DNA of 7,055 nt, from assembly GCA_002697505.1 (NCBI GenBank), contig NZWA01000049.1, positions 6,351 to 13,405 of the forward strand, in the 5' to 3' direction. Below the pieces are notes generated by a model. The model was not told the origin of the DNA. It made no database searches and saw nothing but the letters and a program-made list of their open reading frames with translations. The position numbers were made by a program, and so were the translations under genes. Origin of the DNA: Flavobacteriales bacterium. GTDB taxonomy: Bacteria; Bacteroidota; Bacteroidia; Flavobacteriales; BACL11. Below are positions 1 to 6,521 of this stretch, in pieces; positions within the stretch are counted from its first letter, which is position 1; each line of letters starts with the position of its first letter.

Positions 1-638
1 CCTTGAATTATTGCTCGTTTATCTTTAATTTCTTTTTGGTAAATTTTGTAATAATGAATAATTGATTCTGCCACACCAAATCCCGTTATTAAATCGCCAA
101 CAGTATATTTTTTTTCAATTGATGGTGTTAATTTTTCATTTGTAACAATTAATGGAACGCCAGTTGTTAATTGATCTAAAATATGTTTCGTTTTAAAATT
201 ATCTTTTTTGTAATGTCCTTTAACTACACCTTCTAATGGAAATAATATATTTAATGCTTGGCACATAGGGATAACCTCTTCAACTTCATCAACATTCATG
301 TCTCCTCCCGTTCCATAGTAGGATTTTAAAATAGGACGAACAGCTTTAAACCATCTTTTTAGGACTTCTTTTTTTCTTGGATCTTTAGGGTCAAAATTAA
401 TTCCTGACTTTCCTCCTCCAATTGACGGTCCAGCTACTGTAAATTTAACCTCCATTGTTTTTGCCAGTGCAAGTACTTCTTCTTTGCTTACACCTTTTCG
501 AATTCTAGTCCCACCTGCTGCAGCTCCGCCTCTTAATGAATTTATGACTAACCATCCTTTTGCATTGGTTTCTTTATCATTCCATTCAAAAACTATTTCA
601 GGGGCTTTATTTTCAAAATTTGATAGTAAATTTTCCAT
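1..638 (-). CDS. Glu/Leu/Phe/Val dehydrogenase, N-terminal part (3' end beyond left edge)
   Basis: NAD(P)-dependent oxidative deamination of an amino acid to its 2-oxo acid plus ammonia, in the cytoplasm. The reading frame is open from ATG at 638 to the window edge, giving 212 whole codons. The dimerisation/substrate domain is visible: SLRGGAAAGGTR at about 34-45, then EVKFTVAG and GGGKSGI, whose lysines (K65 and K77) match the paired substrate-binding and catalytic lysines of the family. A GGDMNVDE stretch at 111-118 supplies the likely catalytic aspartate D113. TVGDLITGFGV (179-189) matches the segment before the Rossmann domain, and the NAD-binding glycine motif would start just past the edge. 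The GGGK form resembles leucine dehydrogenases more than classical glutamate dehydrogenases (GGAKGG), but the surroundings differ from both, so the substrate is left open. Start chosen: the first in-frame ATG, 17 nt downstream of a good -7 box. It lies 53 bp downstream of anmK and may be read both from that gene and from its own promoter. Confidence 0.93.
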   Translation of the reverse strand, partial: MENLLSNFENKAPEIVFEWNDKETNAKGWLVINSLRGGAAAGGTRIRKGVSKEEVLALAKTMEVKFTVAGPSIGGGKSGINFDPKDPRKKEVLKRWFKAVRPILKSYYGTGGDMNVDEVEEVIPMCQALNILFPLEGVVKGHYKKDNFKTKHILDQLTTGVPLIVTNEKLTPSIEKKYTVGDLITGFGVAESIIHYYKIYQKEIKDKRAIIQ

Positions 639-655
639 TAATAAATATTATTATG

Positions 656-663
656 CAAATGTA
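656..663 (-). promoter_or_regulatory. Predicted Bacteroidota -7 box for the amino-acid dehydrogenase
   Basis: On the minus strand this reads TACATTTG, an exact match to the TANNTTTG consensus of the Bacteroidota primary sigma factor. It ends 17 nt before the dehydrogenase ATG, a usual distance. No clear -33 TTG is visible about 20 nt further upstream. It suggests the dehydrogenase has its own promoter and is not only read through from anmK. Confidence 0.55.
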
Positions 664-691
664 TAAATTTACATACTAGTTAATGAGAAGA

Positions 692-1747
692 TCAATTAAA
701 ATTAGCTGTAAAAACTTCTCCTGAGCAACTATCTCTGGATGCACCAGTTACGGTTTTTAAACAATTAATTTGATTTTCGATTCTTAATAATCCTAGAAAT
801 CCAAAAATGATAGCCTCTTTAAAATCAATAATATTTTTTTTTGGTATAATTATCTCAGACTTAGAATAATCTTTTATTTTTTTAATTAAATATTTATTAT
901 GTGCACCTCCTCCAGTAATTAGGCAGTTGTCGTCTACTAATTCTTTGCTTATTATATTTGCAGCATGTTCATAAAATGTGTGGAGTAGGTCTTCAGTTTT
1001 ATATTTTGTTTCAAGCAAGGGTAAAACATTTATTTCTAACCATTCTCTTGATAGAGATTTTGGGGCTGATAATTTGTAATAATTAATATTATTTAGTTTG
1101 ATCAAAATTTCTGGAACTATTTTACCCTTCATACCAAAATGCCCGTTTTTATCGAATTTTTTATTCTTTCTTTTTGACAGATAGTTTAAAACAATATTTA
1201 AAGGACAAATATCAAAAGCAAAAATTTGATTATTTTTTTTTATTGAAATATTAGCAAAGCCACCTAGATTCAGACAATATTTATATTTTCTAAATAATTT
1301 CAAATCTCCAACTGGAACGAGGGGAGCTCCTTGACCACCCAGTAAAACATCACCAATTCTAAAATTTGTGACTGTTTTAATGTTTGTTTGATTTGCAATT
1401 GTTTGTCCGCAACCAATTTGTAATGTTATCTTTTTTTTTGGCTGGTGAAATATAGTGTGCCCATGAGAAGCAATCAAGTCAATATTTTTTAAATCTGAAA
1501 ATTCTTTGATTTTGTTAGCTAGAAAATCGCCATATTGACTATTAATTTTTTCAATTTCAGTTATATTAGATAGGTGTGCTTCATTTAATTTTTTCTCCCA
1601 ACATTGTGAATATTTAATAGTTTTGGATTTAGTAACTGAAAAACTCCAGTTTTTATTTTTTTTAAAATTACATTTCACTATATCAAGCCCATCTAAAGAA
1701 GTTCCTGACATTAGGCTTATAATGTTGTATGATAAATAATTTCTCAT
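692..1747 (-). CDS. anmK: Anhydro-N-acetylmuramic acid kinase
   Basis: Phosphorylates and hydrolyses the 1,6-anhydro bond of anhydro-MurNAc with ATP to give MurNAc-6-phosphate, in cytoplasmic peptidoglycan recycling upstream of the MurQ etherase. Family motifs, numbered from the ATG at 1747: MSGTSLDG at 13-20 (ATP-binding loop), SHGHT at 94-98, FRIGDVLLGGQGAPLVP at about 129-145, NLGGFANIS at 160-168, FDICPLN at 178-184 and TGGGAHN at 278-284. The FDICPLN segment departs from the FDTGPGN form common in proteobacterial AnmK. At 351 aa it is slightly shorter than the ~370-aa E. coli protein. An in-frame TTG at 1756 would add three residues, but that TTG is part of the predicted -7 box, so the ATG at 1747 is preferred. 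No Shine-Dalgarno is present. The gene is divergent from the acyl-CoA dehydrogenase and 53 bp upstream of the amino-acid dehydrogenase. The protein is rich in lysine and asparagine, as expected in AT-rich DNA. Confidence 0.95.
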   Translation of the reverse strand: MRNYLSYNIISLMSGTSLDGLDIVKCNFKKNKNWSFSVTKSKTIKYSQCWEKKLNEAHLSNITEIEKINSQYGDFLANKIKEFSDLKNIDLIASHGHTIFHQPKKKITLQIGCGQTIANQTNIKTVTNFRIGDVLLGGQGAPLVPVGDLKLFRKYKYCLNLGGFANISIKKNNQIFAFDICPLNIVLNYLSKRKNKKFDKNGHFGMKGKIVPEILIKLNNINYYKLSAPKSLSREWLEINVLPLLETKYKTEDLLHTFYEHAANIISKELVDDNCLITGGGAHNKYLIKKIKDYSKSEIIIPKKNIIDFKEAIIFGFLGLLRIENQINCLKTVTGASRDSCSGEVFTANFN

Positions 1748-1753
1748 ATTTTT

Positions 1754-1761
1754 CAAAGATA
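1754..1761 (-). promoter_or_regulatory. Predicted -7 box for anmK
   Basis: On the minus strand this reads TATCTTTG, matching TANNTTTG. Only 6 nt separate it from the anmK ATG at 1747, so a start site 5-7 nt downstream would give a leaderless or nearly leaderless mRNA. No -33 TTG is recognisable. The box lies 12 bp from the oppositely directed box of the acyl-CoA dehydrogenase. Confidence 0.5.
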
Positions 1762-1773
1762 TATTAAATTATG

Positions 1774-1781
1774 TACTTTTG
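1774..1781 (+). promoter_or_regulatory. Predicted -7 box for the acyl-CoA dehydrogenase / export operon
   Basis: Reads TACTTTTG, an exact match to the Bacteroidota TANNTTTG consensus, 19 nt before the ATG at 1801. The -33 region (around 1750) shows only TTTTTC and no clean TTG. No comparable box is seen in the roughly 100 bp before the SLBB gene, so this is the only promoter visible for all three plus-strand genes. Confidence 0.55.
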
Positions 1782-1800
1782 TTATGAATAAAATACGTAT

Positions 1801-2943
1801 ATGAACTTAGATTTTACAGAGGAACATTTGATGATTAGAGATGCAGCAAGAGATTTTGCTCAAAACACATTACTTGCAGGTGTAATAGATAGAGATGAAA
1901 CACAAAGTTTTCCTAAAGAAGAAATTAAACAACTTGCTAGACTAGGTTTTATGGGAATGATGGTTGATCCAAAATACGGCGGTTCAGGAATGGATACCAT
2001 ATCATATGTGCTAGCAATGGAAGAAATATCTAAAGTTGATGCCTCAACATCAGTTGTAATGTCTGTTAATAACTCTTTAGTCTGTTGGGGAATAGAAACT
2101 TTTGGTACTGAGGAACAAAAGAAAAAATATTTGGTTCCATTAGCAAAAGGAGAAATTATTGGAGCATTTTGTTTATCTGAGCCTGAAGCAGGTAGTGACG
2201 CAACTTCACAAAAAACCACTGCAATAGATAAGGGTGATTATTATCTTTTAAACGGAACTAAAAATTGGATAACAAATGGTAGTACTGCTTCAGTCTATTT
2301 AGTTATAGCACAAACAAATATTGAAAAAAAACATAAAGGAATTAATGCTTTTATCGTAGAAAAGGGTATGGACGGTTTTGTAATTGGTCCGAAAGAAAAC
2401 AAATTAGGTATAAGAGGATCTGATACACATTCTTTAATGTTTACTGATGTTAGAGTGCCTAAAGAAAATAGGATAGGAGAAGATGGTTTTGGATTTTCAT
2501 TCGCAATGAAAACATTATCTGGTGGAAGAATCGGTATAGCTGCACAGGCTCTTGGGATAGCTTCAGGAGCATATGAACTTGCACTAAAATATTCACAAGA
2601 AAGAAAAGCATTTGGAAAAGAAATATATAATCACCAAGCAATTTCATTTAAATTAGCTGATATGGCTACTGAGATAGAAGCTGCTAGACTTTTATGCTTG
2701 AAAGCTGCATGGTTAAAAGATAATCATCAAAACTATGATCGTGCTAGTGCCATGGCAAAAGTTTATGCTTCTGAGGTTGCCATGCGTGTAACAACCGAAG
2801 CTGTTCAAGTTCATGGTGGTTATGGTTTTGTAAAAGAATACCATGTGGAAAGATTAATGCGTGATGCAAAGATTACACAAATTTATGAAGGAACTTCAGA
2901 AATTCAGAGAATCGTAATATCAAGATCAATTATTAAAGATTAA
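1801..2943 (+). CDS. Acyl-CoA dehydrogenase, short-chain/butyryl-CoA type
   Basis: FAD-dependent alpha,beta-dehydrogenation of an acyl-CoA, passing electrons to an electron-transfer flavoprotein; cytoplasmic, in fatty-acid or branched-chain amino-acid breakdown. The 380-aa length is typical. The order is an N-terminal helical domain (about 1-115), a beta domain with the signature GAFCLSEPEAGSD at 121-133 that contacts FAD and substrate, and a C-terminal helical domain with QERKAFGKEI, then QVHGGYGF. The end carries IYEGTSEIQ, whose first glutamate (E363) sits where the catalytic base of butyryl/short-chain enzymes lies; isovaleryl- and long-chain types place it elsewhere. Chain-length preference cannot be read from sequence alone. 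Start: ATG 19 nt after the -7 box, and the N-terminus MNLDFTEEH aligns with the usual family start. The stop is 3 nt before the next ATG, so it is probably co-transcribed with the polysaccharide export pair, an unexpected partnership. Confidence 0.96.
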   Translation: MNLDFTEEHLMIRDAARDFAQNTLLAGVIDRDETQSFPKEEIKQLARLGFMGMMVDPKYGGSGMDTISYVLAMEEISKVDASTSVVMSVNNSLVCWGIETFGTEEQKKKYLVPLAKGEIIGAFCLSEPEAGSDATSQKTTAIDKGDYYLLNGTKNWITNGSTASVYLVIAQTNIEKKHKGINAFIVEKGMDGFVIGPKENKLGIRGSDTHSLMFTDVRVPKENRIGEDGFGFSFAMKTLSGGRIGIAAQALGIASGAYELALKYSQERKAFGKEIYNHQAISFKLADMATEIEAARLLCLKAAWLKDNHQNYDRASAMAKVYASEVAMRVTTEAVQVHGGYGFVKEYHVERLMRDAKITQIYEGTSEIQRIVISRSIIKD

Positions 2944-2946
2944 TAT

Positions 2947-5466
2947 ATGAGAAAAATATTTTTAACAATTTTATGTTTAGTTAGTATTATAATAACTAAA
3001 GCTCAAATCGATATTTCAGGAAATTCTTTGAGTTCATTTTCACATAATTTTATTCCATCTAATTTTGATCCTAAAGATTTAAAACCCTCAGATATTCCTT
3101 CAATTGAGATTTTACGTAATATGGGGTTTAGTGAAAAAGAGCTTAATGAAATAGAAAAATATAAAAATGGTTTAGGAGAATATAATAAAAACAATTATTT
3201 AAATGATACACTTATTGATATGAATGATATTTCATACAGTAGTTATAGAAGTAAATTGTTAAATGAAAATTTAGGTGATTCTATAAATGATACTATCATT
3301 TTTCCAAAGGAAAAAATATACGGTCAAGCAATTTTTAGAAACAACAATTTATCTTTTTTTCAAAAATCATTTGATGCAAAAGCTCCAGAAAACTATAGGG
3401 TAGGTACTGGCGATGAGATATCTATATCAGTCTGGGGATATAATGAGTTTTCTGAAAATCTAATAGTTGATGAACGAGGCTATATATCACCTAGTTCATA
3501 TGGTAGGATTTATGTTAAAGGGTTAACATTTAAAAAAATGAGATCACTTTTAAAAAGTAGATTTTCAAATTTTTTTGATATGAAAAATTCTGAAATAGAT
3601 GTGACATTGTCTTACTCTAGAGTTATAACTGTTAATATTGTAGGTGAAGTCTATTATCCAGGATCATATTCATTACCTGCAATAAATACAGCATTCAATG
3701 CACTATTTGCTGCTAATGGACCCACACAAATAGGATCAGTTCGAAATATTTATATTAAACGAGATGGTGAACTTGTAGATTCATTAGATGTTTATGAGTT
3801 CATGTTTAACTCTCATAAAACACAGGATATTTTTTTAGAAGATGGTGATTATATTTTTGTTCCTCCAGCTAATAAAATTGTAGAAGTCATTGGAGAAGTC
3901 AATAGACCATATACATATGAAGCAAAGAATGGAGAAAGTGTCAAGGAAATCATTAAATTCTCTGGTGGTTTTACAACAGATGCTTATACAGATATAATTA
4001 CTTTGAAAAGAAAGGAGTATAATAATTTTAAAGTTTTTGATGTAAAAAACGATCATCTATCTAATGAAAAGCTGGTTAATGGTGACAAAATTATCATTAA
4101 TAAAATTTCTGGTAAAACTTCTAATGTAGTGAAATTAGAGGCGTCTATAGGAGTTAGTGGAGAATATGAACTTGTTAAAGGTGATCGACTATTAGACTTA
4201 TTAAACAAAGCAAAATGTATTTCCAATAATACTTTTCTTGATAAAGTTTATGTAATCAGAAAAAATAGTAATAATACAAGATCACATCTTTCTGTAAATC
4301 TTGATTCTATATTAAAAAATAAAAATCACAAAGACAATATTTTATTGCAGGAATATGATATTGTTAAAGTTTTGTCAACTGATGATTTTTTAAATGAGTA
4401 TAGTGTTAATGTTTTTGGTAATGTTCGTAATCCAAAACTTTTAAAATTTGGAAAAGGAATGACATTACATGACGCTATTTTACAATCAGGTGGCTTAATG
4501 GATAATACAACAGGAGGAAAAATTGATGTTACTAGAATATTAAATTATGATGAAATACATGGTAAATTAGTTCCTTTTCGAAGTACTGTTAAAAGTTTTA
4601 CAATAAGTCCTGATTTTATGAACAGCACAGATATTTATTATGAATTGCTGCCAGATGATCAAATTTATGTTAGAAAAAATTCTGACCATAATGATGTGAA
4701 AAGAGTAAAATTATATGGTGAAGTTATGTATCCTGGGACATATTCTTTATTACGAAATAATGAAACAGTTCATGAACTTATTAATCGAGCAGGAGGACTA
4801 AAAGAAACAGCAGATAAAAATAGTGCTGATTTAAAAAGAGTTGATAAAAATAAAGTAATAGAGTATGTACAACGCATGAATATTCCAAAAAGTGTATTCG
4901 ACTCTATTGCAGCTACTGATCCGAGAATTTTTAATTTAATTTATACCGAAAAAATTCTTGAGCTTGCTTCAAGAAAAATTACGGATACTACTTATTATAA
5001 AAACATTGCTTTTAACCTGTCTAAGGCTCTGTCTAATAAAAAGTCAAAGCATAATTTAGTGCTTAAAAATGGTGATCTTATAACAATAAATCAAAAACTA
5101 GATTATGTAAACATAGAAGGAGAATTAAATGCTATTGATGATATAAGTATAAGTGCTCCTTTTTTAGGAAAAAGAGCGCATTATTATGTTAAAAATTATG
5201 GAGGAGGATACTCTATGGATAACAAAAAATCTAATACAGTAGTTATTAGTTCAAATGGTGCAGCCAAAAAAACTAAGAATTTTGGATTATTTACTATATC
5301 CCCAAAAGTAACACCTGGATCAACTATTAAAGTTCTTAATGGTAATAGCAAGAATAAGAAACAAAAAGATATTGATTATGATAGACATATTCAAAGTGTA
5401 ATCACCAAAATTACAGCAATAATTTCATTGACACTGTTGATAGAAAGATTAAATGGAAGTTTTTAA
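2947..5466 (+). CDS. Multi-SLBB polysaccharide export protein (Wza-like, Bacteroidota type)
   Basis: Probable periplasmic/outer-membrane channel component for exporting capsular or exopolysaccharide. The order is a signal peptide at about 1-19 (hydrophobic core, cleavage likely at ITKA|Q); a low-complexity and helical region to about 145; a Poly_export domain at about 149-225, opening with NYRVGTGDEISISVWG; then repeated SLBB units, each starting with a V/G-x-G-E/N-V strand and ending in a D/GDxIxV strand, at about 227-307, 311-386, 395-475, 485-576, 585-714 and a degenerate one at 719-797. A hydrophobic C-terminal helix at about 816-834 could be the outer-membrane-spanning helix, as in E. 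coli Wza. At 839 aa it is more than twice the length of Wza (379 aa, two SLBB units). C10 lies inside the hydrophobic core without a proper lipobox, so lipidation is unlikely. The start ATG is 3 nt after the preceding stop; the stop abuts the Wzz-like gene's ATG. The specific polysaccharide is unknown. Confidence 0.9.
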   Translation: MRKIFLTILCLVSIIITKAQIDISGNSLSSFSHNFIPSNFDPKDLKPSDIPSIEILRNMGFSEKELNEIEKYKNGLGEYNKNNYLNDTLIDMNDISYSSYRSKLLNENLGDSINDTIIFPKEKIYGQAIFRNNNLSFFQKSFDAKAPENYRVGTGDEISISVWGYNEFSENLIVDERGYISPSSYGRIYVKGLTFKKMRSLLKSRFSNFFDMKNSEIDVTLSYSRVITVNIVGEVYYPGSYSLPAINTAFNALFAANGPTQIGSVRNIYIKRDGELVDSLDVYEFMFNSHKTQDIFLEDGDYIFVPPANKIVEVIGEVNRPYTYEAKNGESVKEIIKFSGGFTTDAYTDIITLKRKEYNNFKVFDVKNDHLSNEKLVNGDKIIINKISGKTSNVVKLEASIGVSGEYELVKGDRLLDLLNKAKCISNNTFLDKVYVIRKNSNNTRSHLSVNLDSILKNKNHKDNILLQEYDIVKVLSTDDFLNEYSVNVFGNVRNPKLLKFGKGMTLHDAILQSGGLMDNTTGGKIDVTRILNYDEIHGKLVPFRSTVKSFTISPDFMNSTDIYYELLPDDQIYVRKNSDHNDVKRVKLYGEVMYPGTYSLLRNNETVHELINRAGGLKETADKNSADLKRVDKNKVIEYVQRMNIPKSVFDSIAATDPRIFNLIYTEKILELASRKITDTTYYKNIAFNLSKALSNKKSKHNLVLKNGDLITINQKLDYVNIEGELNAIDDISISAPFLGKRAHYYVKNYGGGYSMDNKKSNTVVISSNGAAKKTKNFGLFTISPKVTPGSTIKVLNGNSKNKKQKDIDYDRHIQSVITKITAIISLTLLIERLNGSF

Positions 5467-6504
5467 ATGGATAAAACAGATGATATAACTTTAAAGGAAA
5501 TCTTAAGAACAATTTCTGATTATAAATCAGAAATATTAAGTAGAAAAAAATTAATATTTATTACCGTATTAATTTTCTGTGTATTTGCTTTATTATTATC
5601 GAAAGTTATAGAATCAAAATATCAAGCTGATATCACATTTGTTGTGCAATCTCCAACATCTAATTCTTCAAGTTTATCAAATATTGGAAATATTGCATCA
5701 TCTTTTGGATTTGATATTGGTAGTTCGGAAAGTACTTTTAGTCAAGCAAATGTTATGGAATTGTTTAAATCTAGAAGAATAATTGAGGCAACACTTCTTA
5801 AATCAGCTGATGTTAATGACAAAAAAAATATATTATTAATTGATTATTATGCTAATGTTAAAAATTTAAGAAATTCTTCTGGCTGGATAAATGATAAGAT
5901 TGATAAAATTGATTTCAATATCAAAAGCAACAAACGAGACAGTCTCATTAGTTTATTTTGGAATGATATAGTTAACGATAATTTAGAAGTTAGTTTTAAC
6001 TCCAATGACGCTTCAATTATAACCTTAAGTTTTATTTTTCAAGATCAGTATTTTGCAAAAGTTTTTGTTGAAAATATTATCGAAGAGATGGGTAAATTTT
6101 ATGTTGGCTACAATACTTCTCAATCTAGAAATACATTAGAATTTATACAAAATCGTGCTGACTCAGTGTATTTAGAATTAAAATTAGCCGAAGAGGAATA
6201 TGCTAAAATTAAAGATATAAATCAAAGAATAGTTAAAGCATCCGGAAGACTTAAAGAATTACAATTAATGAGAACTGTACAAGTTTTGAATACAATGTAT
6301 TTAGAACTTGTAAAAAACTTGGAACTATCAAAACTAACCCTACTTCAAGAAACTCCTATAATTGAGGTTATGGATGGACCTGTTCTCCCATTGGAAGATA
6401 AGAAAATTAAACCTCTAGTTTTGTATGCTATATTTGTATTTTTGGCAATACTTTTAATAAGTATCTATATAATATTAAGAAAAATAGTAATAGACAATAA
6501 ATAA
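5467..6504 (+). CDS. Wzz/GumC-like chain-length determinant (polysaccharide co-polymerase), no kinase domain
   Basis: Inner-membrane protein expected to set chain length and couple polymerisation to the export channel. It has the two-TM Wzz layout: a short cytoplasmic N-terminus, TM1 at about 29-46, a large periplasmic domain, and TM2 at about 317-337 followed by a short basic tail. KYQADITFVVQSP directly after TM1 is the typical first strand. A long helical, coiled-coil-prone stretch lies at about 222-295 (EFIQNRADSVYLELKLAEEE and onward). The proline-rich PVLPLEDKKIKP at 305-316 just before TM2 is the conserved Wzz-type motif. At 345 aa it ends after TM2: no Walker motifs or tyrosine cluster, so it is not a BY-kinase fusion. 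An insertion rich in Ser, Asn and Gly (about 62-90) follows the first strand. The ATG follows the upstream TAA directly with no gap, implying translational coupling and stoichiometric production with its SLBB partner. Confidence 0.88.
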   Translation: MDKTDDITLKEILRTISDYKSEILSRKKLIFITVLIFCVFALLLSKVIESKYQADITFVVQSPTSNSSSLSNIGNIASSFGFDIGSSESTFSQANVMELFKSRRIIEATLLKSADVNDKKNILLIDYYANVKNLRNSSGWINDKIDKIDFNIKSNKRDSLISLFWNDIVNDNLEVSFNSNDASIITLSFIFQDQYFAKVFVENIIEEMGKFYVGYNTSQSRNTLEFIQNRADSVYLELKLAEEEYAKIKDINQRIVKASGRLKELQLMRTVQVLNTMYLELVKNLELSKLTLLQETPIIEVMDGPVLPLEDKKIKPLVLYAIFVFLAILLISIYIILRKIVIDNK

Positions 6505-6521
6505 TTGGTTTATTACCAATT
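6503..6521. terminator. Bidirectional hairpin over two convergent stop codons
   Basis: A perfect inverted repeat: AATTGGT (6503-6509), loop TTATT, ACCAATT (6515-6521). The left arm takes in the last two bases of the Wzz-like gene's TAA (6502-6504). The right arm and loop edge include the minus-strand gene's TAA (6513-6515) and its last two codons. On the plus strand TAATATTTT follows; on the minus strand the following sequence is also A/T-rich. The stem is short and AU-rich, so it would be a weak intrinsic terminator, but its position between two convergent genes only 8 bp apart supports the role. Confidence 0.5.

Noticed and set aside
484..666. Open frame of about 60 codons on the plus strand
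   Set aside because: It is antisense to the start of the amino-acid dehydrogenase, whose conserved motifs lie on the other strand; its composition is that of a shadow frame.
1784..1804. Six-codon upstream frame (MNKIRI) whose TGA overlaps the acyl-CoA dehydrogenase ATG as ATGA
   Set aside because: Its ATG lies only 2 nt after the -7 box (1774-1781), so it is probably upstream of the transcription start. In AT-rich DNA such a short frame is easily chance. A mapped 5' end before 1784 would reopen the idea of a translationally coupled leader.
1860..2219. 119-codon minus-strand open frame
   Set aside because: It lies wholly inside the acyl-CoA dehydrogenase coding region on the opposite strand, with no promoter box, no recognisable domain and serine/proline-rich shadow composition.
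2459..2647. Minus-strand 62-codon frame that looks hydrophobic
   Set aside because: Antisense to the well-conserved C-terminal domain of the acyl-CoA dehydrogenase; hydrophobicity arises from reading the complement of A-rich codons.
2947..3006. Cysteine 10 of the SLBB protein as a lipobox
   Set aside because: The preceding residues (TIL) do not fit the small residue needed at -1, and the cysteine sits inside the hydrophobic core; a type I cleavage at KA|Q fits better.
3003..3194. Minus-strand frame opposite the start of the SLBB gene
   Set aside because: Shadow of a gene with signal peptide and domains on the plus strand; no promoter or family features.
3835..4056. Minus-strand 73-codon frame rich in I, F and C
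   Set aside because: Complement of SLBB-repeat coding sequence; no independent support.
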